A DNA stretch of 6,249 bases. It comes from Bacteroidota bacterium (GTDB lineage: Bacteria; Bacteroidota; Bacteroidia; NS11-12g; UBA955). This document shows, piece by piece, positions 1-6,249 of the stretch. Each line of letters begins with the position of its first letter. Within the stretch, counting starts at the first letter, position 1. The notes under the pieces were generated by a model. It saw nothing but the letters and a program-made list of their open reading frames with translations, was not told the origin of the DNA and made no database searches. The translations under genes and the position numbers were made by a program. Location: NCBI GenBank assembly GCA_008081305.1, contig VMCP01000141.1:1-6249 (forward strand), written 5' to 3'.

Positions 1-186
1 GCCATTAATAACTTCGATAAAGCGATCAAGTTCAAATCCTCGGATCTCGGATATGTCTACTTAGGTCGTGGAATAGCTCGTTACAATTCAGGAGATAAGA
101 AACTCGCTTGTATGGATTGGGAGAGAAGTTTGTTACTTGGAGAATCTGTTGCAAGGAAGTATCTTATTTCTTACTGTGAAAGATGA
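1..186 (+). CDS. TPR-repeat protein, C-terminal end (5' end outside the window)
   Basis: This is an open frame running in from the left edge and ending at TGA 184-186, giving 61 visible residues. The residues read like the last one or two tetratricopeptide helices: an INNFDKAIKF stretch, then YLGRGIARYNSGDKKLACMDWERS. The Y..RG.A....GDK..AC.DW pattern followed by LGES.A and a terminal YC is common in the last repeat of Bacteroidota TPR proteins. TPRs form helical scaffolds for protein binding, but the visible part does not say which partner. The stop overlaps the start of the transglycosylase gene in ATGA (183-186), so the two are probably co-transcribed and translationally coupled. The full length, any signal peptide and any other domains lie outside the window. 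The reading frame is secure; the TPR assignment rests on a short stretch. Confidence 0.7.
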   Translation, partial: AINNFDKAIKFKSSDLGYVYLGRGIARYNSGDKKLACMDWERSLLLGESVARKYLISYCER

Positions 187-1166
187 TAGTATCTAGGTCA
201 TCTAAGGTATACTTATTGGGTGCATTATTCTTTTTGTTATCCTCTTTACATGCTAGGCCTATTCAATGGTTAGATTCAGCCTTGAATTATGAATTTGCCT
301 ATACTGTTGATAGTGCAAGGTTATCCTTAAAAAAGATTAAGCCTGATTCGCTTTCAAGGGACTTGCTCTTTCAACCGGAGGTGTTTTTTTGGATAAAGGA
401 CATTGAGCTAGATAAGGATTCATTCTTGGTGGTTGAGAAAAAGAGCAGGACAGTTTTAGATGTTGTATCGGCTGAAACGGTACTCGAAATTGAAAAGGGA
501 GGAAACTTAAAATGTTTAGGCACCATTTATCAGCAAGTTTGTTTTGCCGATAGCCAAGCGATTATACGATTTGTTCGTGGTAGAAAACAGTTTTTTAAAT
601 ATCGAGCAATTGGTCCTAAACTCTATGAGGGGATGTCACTGTTTGAAGCGAATGGTGTAGACCCAATATATGCTCAATTACTGCTACTCATTGAAAGTCC
701 GAATGATGGGCATGGAGTTAGTTCTGCGGGAGCCGTGGGTAATTTTCAGTTGATGCCGAGGGTGGCCAGACGATATGGTCTGAGGGTAAATCGTTACCGT
801 GACGATAGAACGAATTTCCGCAAGTCGGCGGTGGCTGCTTCAAAGCTCTTCAAAAGATATTGTATTCCTTCAGCTCGAAGAACAGCGGAATCAATAGGGT
901 TAGAGGTGGATGAATCATCACTATGGTTTAAGTTATTGGCGCTACATGTGTATAATGCGGGTGGAGGAAACGTAAAAAAAGCGGCACGTTCTTTAGAAAA
1001 TGTCAAAACTGGGAATGACCTAATCAAGCAGCTTTGGCATACTAAATATGGTGCTTTCGGGAACAGTTCACAAAACTATTCGCAACTCTGTTTGGCGAGT
1101 TATCGAGCCTACACCAACTATTTCTCCAAAATCAAGGAGATAAATATCACAGAAGATGATATCTAA
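183..1166 (+). CDS. Secreted lytic transglycosylase (SLT/GH23-like domain)
   Basis: This is a 327-residue predicted murein lytic transglycosylase. The family cleaves the MurNAc-GlcNAc bond of peptidoglycan non-hydrolytically, leaving 1,6-anhydroMurNAc ends. Residues 1-24 look like a signal peptide: basic start, hydrophobic LLGALFFLLSSL core, and probable cleavage after HA. Residues 25-145 are an N-terminal region I do not recognise, with two cysteines (111 and 120) that could pair. The catalytic domain spans about 150-315. It has the likely catalytic Glu171 in LLIESPND, then SSAGAVGNFQLMP (180-192), matching the family's S..GA.G..Q.MP block. VYNAGGGNV (256-264) corresponds to the AYNAG.G.V block, and NYSQLCLASY (298-307) to the last conserved segment. 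No LysM or lipobox cysteine is visible, so it is probably soluble in the periplasm. The ATG at 183 is chosen because it gives a complete signal peptide and the ATGA overlap with the upstream gene. Codon choice is less biased than in the act genes. The fold is confident; the subfamily is not assigned. Confidence 0.9.
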   Translation: MIVSRSSKVYLLGALFFLLSSLHARPIQWLDSALNYEFAYTVDSARLSLKKIKPDSLSRDLLFQPEVFFWIKDIELDKDSFLVVEKKSRTVLDVVSAETVLEIEKGGNLKCLGTIYQQVCFADSQAIIRFVRGRKQFFKYRAIGPKLYEGMSLFEANGVDPIYAQLLLLIESPNDGHGVSSAGAVGNFQLMPRVARRYGLRVNRYRDDRTNFRKSAVAASKLFKRYCIPSARRTAESIGLEVDESSLWFKLLALHVYNAGGGNVKKAARSLENVKTGNDLIKQLWHTKYGAFGNSSQNYSQLCLASYRAYTNYFSKIKEINITEDDI

Positions 1167-1234
1167 GGGTTAAAATGTCCTCTGTCTTCGACAAAACGCA
1201 TGCACTAACCAACACTACCACGTTTTTGCTCATT

Positions 1235-1262
1235 TATTTCATATTTATAACATATAGAAATA
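1235..1262. repeat. Weak AT-rich inverted repeat between the transglycosylase gene and the act operon
   Basis: The arm TATTTCATAT (1235-1244) faces ATATAGAAATA (1252-1262) across a 7-base loop. The arms are complementary except for one bulged A. The stem is almost entirely A-T and has no T-run after it, so it would make a poor intrinsic terminator. It could be a protein-binding dyad or chance in an AT-rich gap. It lies about 70 bases after the transglycosylase stop and about 80 bases before the act -7 element. Confidence 0.25.
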
Positions 1263-1345
1263 CAAATCATTAGGCTCGTTGTTTAGATGAGTTTTAAATT
1301 GGAAACGATGTGAACAATTTATTTCGAAGGCCCGAGCGTGTATGG

Positions 1346-1353
1346 TATATTTG
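1346..1353 (+). promoter_or_regulatory. Probable Bacteroidota-type promoter (-7 element) of the act operon
   Basis: TATATTTG matches the Bacteroidota -7 consensus TAnnTTTG at every fixed position and is followed by C, as is common. The expected -33 TTTG/TTG element is weak: TTTC at 1322-1325 lies about 20 bases upstream. Transcription would then start near 1358-1361, leaving a leader of about 25 bases before the actA ATG at 1385. This placement supports that ATG over the upstream GTG at 1310. There is no clear Shine-Dalgarno sequence before the ATG, which is normal in this phylum. Confidence 0.6.
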
Positions 1354-1384
1354 CAGTGCGATAATCGATTTCGTTAACCTAGAT

Positions 1385-2701
1385 ATGAAAATAAATCGTT
1401 TAAGAGTCTGGGCAGTAGCATTGGCTTTCGCCGTTACTACCCCGATTTTAGCTGAAGAGGCGGCCCGTAGTGCAGAGGAAGGTAAAAAACTTTACGAAGC
1501 CAATAATTGTGGTAGCTGTCACGCCCTAGACAAAAAAGTAGTCGGACCTGCGTTGCGTGGAGTACACGAACGTCGTTCTGAGGAATGGATCGTACAATGG
1601 GTCCGTAACAACAAAAAATTCCGTGAGAGTGGAGACCCGGACGCCAACAAGTTGTACAACGACTATGGTGGGGCTGCAATGAATATCTACGAGAATCTTT
1701 CTCCTGCAGATGTTTTAAACATTGTGGAATATATCAAAACGGCTCCTGCTCCAAAAGCGAAAACAGCCAATGTTGCTGTAGCTGGTGCCGCTTCGGATGA
1801 AGAGGACCCGTCTACAAAGTATATTTTGTTGATTTTGGTGGCCATTTTTGCCATCGTACTTATCGTATTGGCGCGAGTTCGTAATACATTGAAAAGGCTT
1901 GCTGCTGAGAAAAATCCAGAAGAGTTTGAGGGAATGGCTGAAGGCCTTTCATGGAGAGAAAGAAATCTTCCTAAAACATTGGCTAGGATGAACCCAACAG
2001 TTTTAGGATTAATTGTAACTACAGTAGTTGCTTTACCATTGGGTTACTTCGGTTATAAATTTGCAATCGAAGAGGTGGGTGTTCAGAAAGGATATGCTCC
2101 AACTCAGCCTATAGCATTCTCACATAAACTGCACGCTGGTGAATTGGAAATTGATTGTAAGTATTGTCACTCAACGGTTGAATACTCCAAGAGTGCGAGT
2201 ATTCCTAGTTTGAATACCTGTATGAATTGCCATAAAGGAGTACAGGCTACTGAGAAATACAATGGTGAAATATCGCCTGAAATTAAGAAGATATATGCAG
2301 CGTTGGATTACGATCCAGAAGCGTTACCAGGTAAACAATTTGGAGATAATCCAAACCCTGTTCGTTGGGTGAGAATTCACAACTTACCGGATCATGTATA
2401 TTTTAATCACTCACAACACGTGGTAGTTGGTAAATTACAATGTCAGTCATGTCACGGCCCAATTGAGAAAATGGAGAAAGTTCAGCAGTGGAGCTCTCTA
2501 CAAATGGGTTGGTGTATCGATTGTCACCGTAATACGGGTATTGATGTAGCCAATAACAACTACTATGCTGCATTGCACGATAAAGCGAAAAAGGATTTGG
2601 ATGAAAACCAAAACCATAGTCAGTATTTCGGTCCTGATGGTAAAGTGAAAATCACACCTGCCATGAACGGAGGACTCGAGTGTGCTAAGTGTCATTATTA
2701 A
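1385..2701 (+). CDS. actA: Alternative complex III subunit ActA, multiheme cytochrome c with N-terminal monoheme domain
   Basis: This is the 438-residue heme subunit of ACIII, the complex that oxidises menaquinol and replaces cytochrome bc1. Residues 1-23 are a Sec signal peptide with likely cleavage after ILA. Residues 24-135 form a class I-like monoheme cytochrome c domain: CGSCH at 42-46, a VVGPALRGV segment, and Met99 as the candidate axial ligand. Two hydrophobic helices follow, about 145-163 and 204-223. The loop between them is rich in Arg and Lys, which places it in the cytoplasm and both heme domains in the periplasm. The C-terminal domain has five CxxCH motifs: 258-262, 279-283, 353-357, 377-381 and 433-437, the last one residue before the end. 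Extra histidines in FSHKLH and FNHSQH are candidate axial ligands, as in cytochrome c3/c7 folds. A GTG at 1310 would add 25 residues that break up the signal peptide and would start upstream of the predicted transcript, so I use the ATG at 1385. The actB start lies 14 bases after the stop. Confidence 0.93.
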   Translation: MKINRLRVWAVALAFAVTTPILAEEAARSAEEGKKLYEANNCGSCHALDKKVVGPALRGVHERRSEEWIVQWVRNNKKFRESGDPDANKLYNDYGGAAMNIYENLSPADVLNIVEYIKTAPAPKAKTANVAVAGAASDEEDPSTKYILLILVAIFAIVLIVLARVRNTLKRLAAEKNPEEFEGMAEGLSWRERNLPKTLARMNPTVLGLIVTTVVALPLGYFGYKFAIEEVGVQKGYAPTQPIAFSHKLHAGELEIDCKYCHSTVEYSKSASIPSLNTCMNCHKGVQATEKYNGEISPEIKKIYAALDYDPEALPGKQFGDNPNPVRWVRIHNLPDHVYFNHSQHVVVGKLQCQSCHGPIEKMEKVQQWSSLQMGWCIDCHRNTGIDVANNNYYAALHDKAKKDLDENQNHSQYFGPDGKVKITPAMNGGLECAKCHY

Positions 2702-2715
2702 TTAGAAAAATCACA

Positions 2716-5700
2716 ATGTCGAATAATATCAAATATTGGAAAGGTGAAGAAGAGCTAAACCGCGATCCACAATTTTTAGCGGATCAAAAGCGCGAGTTTG
2801 GTGAAGCATTACCCCTAGACGAGGCCTTATCTGATGAGGGATTTGAATTGAATTCAAATCGACGTGACTTTTTGAAGTACTTTGGTTTTAGCGTGACCGC
2901 TGTTGCGTTGGCATCTTGCTACAAAACCAATGTACGTCATGCCGTACCTTATCTAGTGAAACCAGAGGATGTAACTCCTGGTGTTGCAAACTATTACCGT
3001 TCAACTTGCGGAGGTTGTTCTACGGGTTGTGGGGTAGAGGTAAAAGTTCGTGAAGGTCGCCCTATTAAACTTGACGGAAGTAAAGACTCTGTACTTTCAC
3101 AGGGTGGATTATGTTCAACCGGTCAAGCGAGTATTTTATCTTTATATGATACAGAAAGATTGGCTAATCCTTTGGTGAAGAAATCAGAAACCGAAGATTG
3201 GACAACTCTTGATGCTGAAATAAAAGGCAAGCTTGCTGTGATGAAAGCGACAAATAAGAAAATTGTGTTGCTTTCAAACTCAATCAATAGTCCTTCTGCT
3301 TTACGTGCTATTAGCGCATTTAAAGAAGCGTATCCAAATATTGAGCACAAATCTTATGATGCCGTTTCATATAACGGTATTTTGGATGCACATGCCAATG
3401 ATTTTGGTAAAAGAGCGATGCCACATTATCGTTTTGCGAATGCCAAAGCAGTGGTAAGTTTCGGTGCTGATTTCCTAGGAACTTGGGTTTCTCCAGTTGA
3501 ATTCCAAGCAGACTACGTAAAGAATCGTCGTCCAGACGCAGAGGGAGGAATGAGCGTACATGTTCAGTTTGAGAGTACTTTATCTATGACAGGTACCAAT
3601 GCTGATCATCGTTTCCCAATGAAATCATCAAAGGAACTAACTTACGTAGCGACATTGTATAATTATATCGCTAAAGCGAAAGGGATTGCTCAGATTCCCG
3701 TTCCAAATAACGCTGAATTAGCGGGTAATGCGATTGAGAAGACAGCTAAAATCCTATTGAAAAACATGGGTAAATCATTGGTCGTTTCCTCAAGTAATGA
3801 TGTTTCGACCCAACGTGTTATCAATGGAATTAACATGTTGCTTGATAGTTATGGTAACACCATGGATATTGTGAATCATTCAAATCAATTTGTTGGTTCA
3901 GATAATGATGTAAACGAAACACTGAAAGGATTAGCAAATGGTTCAATCGCTGGTGTGATTTTCTACGGAACAAATCCAGTTTTTAATCATAATAAAGAAT
4001 GGTCTGCAGCTATCGCAAAAGCGAAGCTTTCCATTTCATTTGCTTCTACAAACGATGAAACCGCTGCGGTTTGTCAGTACGTTTGTCCTGATAACCACTT
4101 CCTAGAGAGTTGGTCAGATTCTGAGCCAATCAAAGGATTGTATCATTTCACTCAGCCTACCATCTCTCCGGTGTTCAATACCCGTCAAGCAGAAGAGTCT
4201 TTATTGAATTGGGCAGGTGCTTTACCTTCAGTAGAGAAAGATCCATTATCCGATAAAGGAATCCTATCACAGAAGTTTGAAGCTTCTCCATACTACTTGT
4301 ACTTACATGCTTTCTGGGAAGAAAACCTAGGTGAAGGTGGGTACCAAAAGGCATTGGAATTAGGTTTTACAGATTCAAAGGCTATGGCAAATACCAGCGA
4401 GCCAATGATCGCGTCTTATTCTGGTAATGTTGCAGAGTTGGCTAGTGAAATTAGTAAAGCAGGAAATGATGACTTAGAATTGGTAGTTTACCAAGCAGTT
4501 GCTCTTAAGGACGGTTCTCAAGGTAATAACCCTTGGTTGTACGAGATGCCAGATCCGGTATCTAAAGTTACTTGGGATAACTATGTAGCATTACCTAAAT
4601 CATTAGCTGTGAAATTGGGTGTTGATAAAGACGATACGGTGAATATTGAGGCAAACGGAGTGAAATATGAAAATGTTCCTGCCTTCGTTCAGCCTGGTCA
4701 AGCCAATAACACGGTATCCATGGCAGTAGGTTTCGGTCATACACACGCTGGTAAAGTGGGTGGTAGCATCGAAAAAGGATTTGCTCCAGTTGGTTTCAAC
4801 GCATACAACTTCATGAACTCCACGAGAAATGGGGTAGTTGCAAACGTTAAAATCACCAAAGGTTCTGGATCTTACAACCTAGCACAAACACAAACACACC
4901 ACAGTATTGAGGGTCGCGATTTGGTTCGTGAAACGACTTTCGGTGCTTGGAAAGAAAATAACAAAGCCGGAAATGAGAAAGCGGCTCCACATGTTTACAC
5001 CATTTGGGAAAAGCGTGATTATCGTAAGGATGGTTCACCTAATCATCTTTGGGGAATGGCCATTGACTTAAATGCTTGTACTGGTTGTGGTTCTTGTATT
5101 GTAAGTTGTTCAATTGAGAATAATGTTCCTGTTGTAGGTCGCGATGAAATTCGCTTACGCCGTGAAATGCACTGGATGCGTATCGATCGTTACTACTCTT
5201 TCGTAAACGAAAAAGAAGGAAAGACCGAGGAGATGACCCGTGAAAACGACATTGATGCGGCCGACGCTGGAGATAAAGGCGAATATAAGCATTGGGAAAA
5301 TGTAGAAGTGATTCATCAGCCAATGATGTGTCAGCATTGTGGACAAGCTCCTTGTGAGACGGTTTGTCCTGTAATTGCAACGTCGCATTCATCAGAAGGT
5401 TTGAACATGATGACGTACAATCGTTGTATTGGAACCAAGTATTGCGGAAACAACTGTCCTTACAAGGTTAGACGTTTCAACTGGTTCCGTTATAATGATA
5501 ACGATGCGTTTGATTTCCACTTTAACAACCCATTGGGTAAGATGGTGATCAATCCGGATGTAACGGTTAGAACACGTGGTGTCATGGAAAAATGTTCATT
5601 CTGTGTGCAGCGTATTCAAGAAGCCAAGTTAAAGGTTAAGCGTGAAGGTGGAGACATGAAAGATGTAAACGTTGAAACTGCTTGTCAAAGAGCATGTCCT

Positions 5701-5853
5701 TCGAATGCTATCGTCTTCGGTGATTTGCATAACCCTGATAGTGAAATAAGTAAGTTGTACAAAAACGAGCGTGCATTCAGCGTATTAGATGAGTTGAATG
5801 TTCAGTCTTCTGTTAAGTACATGACGAAAGTTAGAAATAACGAAACAATTTAA
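2716..5853 (+). CDS. actB: Alternative complex III subunit ActB, molybdopterin-oxidoreductase-like and iron-sulfur protein
   Basis: This is the 1045-residue large periplasmic subunit of ACIII, a natural fusion of a molybdopterin-enzyme-like domain with a four-cluster ferredoxin-like domain that passes electrons from the quinol site to the ActA hemes. Residues 1-48 form the long extension typical of this family before a Tat signal (it contains KYWKGEEELNRDPQF). The twin arginine is R49-R50 in NRRDFLKYFG, followed by a hydrophobic stretch ending in LASC (Cys68). Cys98, 101, 105 and 133 form a C-x2-C-x3-C-x27-C motif at the start of the molybdopterin-like domain, which runs to about 720. The domain from about 775 holds cysteines 788/791/794/798, 872/875/880/884, 904/910/914 and 960/963/990/994. 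Those 15 fit three [4Fe-4S] clusters and one [3Fe-4S]. In the third motif Thr907 stands where a ferredoxin cysteine is expected. Family knowledge says ActB binds no molybdenum cofactor. The ATG at 2716 is preferred to a GTG at 2689 that overlaps actA. No Shine-Dalgarno sequence is visible. Confidence 0.95.
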   Translation: MSNNIKYWKGEEELNRDPQFLADQKREFGEALPLDEALSDEGFELNSNRRDFLKYFGFSVTAVALASCYKTNVRHAVPYLVKPEDVTPGVANYYRSTCGGCSTGCGVEVKVREGRPIKLDGSKDSVLSQGGLCSTGQASILSLYDTERLANPLVKKSETEDWTTLDAEIKGKLAVMKATNKKIVLLSNSINSPSALRAISAFKEAYPNIEHKSYDAVSYNGILDAHANDFGKRAMPHYRFANAKAVVSFGADFLGTWVSPVEFQADYVKNRRPDAEGGMSVHVQFESTLSMTGTNADHRFPMKSSKELTYVATLYNYIAKAKGIAQIPVPNNAELAGNAIEKTAKILLKNMGKSLVVSSSNDVSTQRVINGINMLLDSYGNTMDIVNHSNQFVGSDNDVNETLKGLANGSIAGVIFYGTNPVFNHNKEWSAAIAKAKLSISFASTNDETAAVCQYVCPDNHFLESWSDSEPIKGLYHFTQPTISPVFNTRQAEESLLNWAGALPSVEKDPLSDKGILSQKFEASPYYLYLHAFWEENLGEGGYQKALELGFTDSKAMANTSEPMIASYSGNVAELASEISKAGNDDLELVVYQAVALKDGSQGNNPWLYEMPDPVSKVTWDNYVALPKSLAVKLGVDKDDTVNIEANGVKYENVPAFVQPGQANNTVSMAVGFGHTHAGKVGGSIEKGFAPVGFNAYNFMNSTRNGVVANVKITKGSGSYNLAQTQTHHSIEGRDLVRETTFGAWKENNKAGNEKAAPHVYTIWEKRDYRKDGSPNHLWGMAIDLNACTGCGSCIVSCSIENNVPVVGRDEIRLRREMHWMRIDRYYSFVNEKEGKTEEMTRENDIDAADAGDKGEYKHWENVEVIHQPMMCQHCGQAPCETVCPVIATSHSSEGLNMMTYNRCIGTKYCGNNCPYKVRRFNWFRYNDNDAFDFHFNNPLGKMVINPDVTVRTRGVMEKCSFCVQRIQEAKLKVKREGGDMKDVNVETACQRACPSNAIVFGDLHNPDSEISKLYKNERAFSVLDELNVQSSVKYMTKVRNNETI

Positions 5854-5866
5854 CCCCCCCCTAGGA
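5854..5866. other. actB-actC spacer with a run of eight C residues
   Basis: The 13 bases between the actB stop and the actC start read CCCCCCCCTAGGA. The C8 tract (5854-5861) is striking in an AT-rich genome. AGGA (5863-5866) resembles a Shine-Dalgarno core, but it directly abuts the ATG, which is too close for normal use. CCTAGG (5860-5865) is a short palindrome. Confidence 0.8.
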
Positions 5867-6249
5867 ATGATACACGATTCAATTATCAGAGAAAGGTTGG
5901 TAACCGGCGACAAAACAGCCGCTGACGTTACCAGAGACATTTCTCGTCCTATCCTCAATCAACCTTCTACTGCATGGAAAGTGGGATTCACCTTATCAGT
6001 GATTTTCCTTGCCATCTTTGGAATCAGTTTGTTTTGGACCGTATGGACGGGAATTGGAGTTTGGAATATCAATAAATCCGTGATGTGGGGTTGGGACATT
6101 ACCAACTTCGTATTTTGGGTGGGTATTGGTCACGCTGGTACGCTGATTTCTGCGGTACTTTTACTTTTCCGCCAGAAGTGGCGTATGAGTATTAACCGTT
6201 CAGCTGAGGCGATGACAATTTTCGCAGTAATCTGTGCTGCGATGTTCCC
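5867..6249 (+). CDS. actC: Alternative complex III subunit ActC, NrfD/PsrC-like membrane protein (3' end outside the window)
   Basis: The first 127 residues of ActC, a polytopic inner-membrane protein of the NrfD/PsrC family, are visible. In ACIII this subunit is assigned the periplasm-side menaquinol site and a possible proton path. The visible part has a polar, signal-less N-terminus with DISRPIL, a feature of this family. A first helix lies at about 39-60 and a second at about 77-101. The second contains the conserved WGWDITNFVFWVGIGHAGT block (74-92), with Asp77 and His89 as candidate functional residues. RQKWR (102-106) is a basic turn, and a third helix starts near 113. The frame is open to the window edge with no stop; complete homologues are several times longer. 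The ATG at 5867 is the first in frame after actB, 13 bases past its stop. actD, actE and actF would be expected next in the usual order. Confidence 0.94.
   Translation, partial: MIHDSIIRERLVTGDKTAADVTRDISRPILNQPSTAWKVGFTLSVIFLAIFGISLFWTVWTGIGVWNINKSVMWGWDITNFVFWVGIGHAGTLISAVLLLFRQKWRMSINRSAEAMTIFAVICAAMF

Larger units (their letters stand above)
1167..1384. other. Intergenic region upstream of the act operon
   Basis: This 218-base gap separates the transglycosylase stop from the chosen actA start. It contains the weak inverted repeat at 1235-1262 and the probable promoter at 1346-1353. I see no convincing intrinsic terminator, tRNA, riboswitch or small gene in it. An open frame in phase with actA extends back to a GTG at 1310, but it is best read as non-coding leader because the promoter lies inside it. 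Confidence 0.6.

Noticed and set aside
794..1027. Minus-strand open frame opposite the lytic transglycosylase
   Set aside because: It is antisense to the conserved catalytic domain; no promoter or recognisable motif supports it.
1186..1196. TGTCTTCGACA as a terminator hairpin after the transglycosylase gene
   Set aside because: The stem has only four base pairs with a three-base loop and no T-run after it, so it is too weak to call.
1437..1679. Minus-strand open frame opposite the N-terminal cytochrome domain of actA
   Set aside because: It is a shadow of the heme domain on the + strand. The translation looks random and rich in His, Cys and Arg.
2689..2715. GTG start for actB overlapping the end of actA by 13 bases
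   Set aside because: The nine added residues are unlike the family's N-terminus. The ATG at 2716 gives the usual start just before the KYWKG segment.
5039..5392. A 117-codon open frame on the minus strand, with a second overlapping minus-strand frame at 5155-5388
   Set aside because: Both lie entirely inside actB, opposite its conserved iron-sulfur domain. Their translations show no recognisable domain, and the + strand frame carries the cysteine motifs.
2716..6249. Polysulfide, thiosulfate or nitrite reductase (Psr/Phs/Nrf-type) complex instead of ACIII
   Set aside because: The molybdopterin-like and iron-sulfur parts are fused in one 1045-residue protein, preceded by a multiheme ActA and followed by an NrfD-like ActC. 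That order and fusion are specific to ACIII.
1..6249. CRISPR array, insertion sequence, tRNA or rRNA, or phage genes
   Set aside because: I saw no regularly spaced repeats, transposase motifs, terminal inverted repeats or structural RNA signatures. Nearly the whole window is accounted for by five + strand genes.

Overview
The window comes from a member of the Bacteroidota, most likely a flavobacterial or cytophagal relative. The evidence is the gene order and protein sequences of an alternative complex III (ACIII, Act) operon of the Bacteroidota type. It is supported by a good match to the Bacteroidota -7 promoter element (TAnnTTTG) just upstream of that operon, by weak or absent Shine-Dalgarno sequences, and by AT-rich base composition. 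The species cannot be named from the sequence alone.

Layout, all on the + strand. Bases 1-186 are the 3' end of a probable TPR-repeat protein. Its stop codon overlaps, in ATGA, the start of a secreted lytic transglycosylase (183-1166). A 218-base gap (1167-1384) follows, holding a weak AT-rich inverted repeat and the probable act promoter. Then come actA (1385-2701), actB (2716-5853) and the first 127 codons of actC (5867 to the window edge). The act genes are 14 and 13 bases apart and clearly form one transcription unit, which should continue beyond the window.

The act genes encode the core of a quinol-oxidising respiratory complex of the inner membrane. ActC (NrfD/PsrC family) is a membrane subunit that should oxidise menaquinol. 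ActB carries the iron-sulfur clusters in a periplasmic domain, attached to a molybdopterin-enzyme-like domain. ActA carries c-type hemes and passes electrons on towards a periplasmic cytochrome or a terminal oxidase. The two upstream genes concern the cell envelope and show no functional link to respiration.

I do not see an undescribed system here. The points most worth checking are ActA carrying six heme motifs because of an N-terminal monoheme cytochrome domain, ActB keeping a four-cysteine [4Fe-4S] motif in its molybdopterin-like domain, a lipobox-like cysteine at the end of the ActB Tat signal, and a run of eight C residues between actB and actC.
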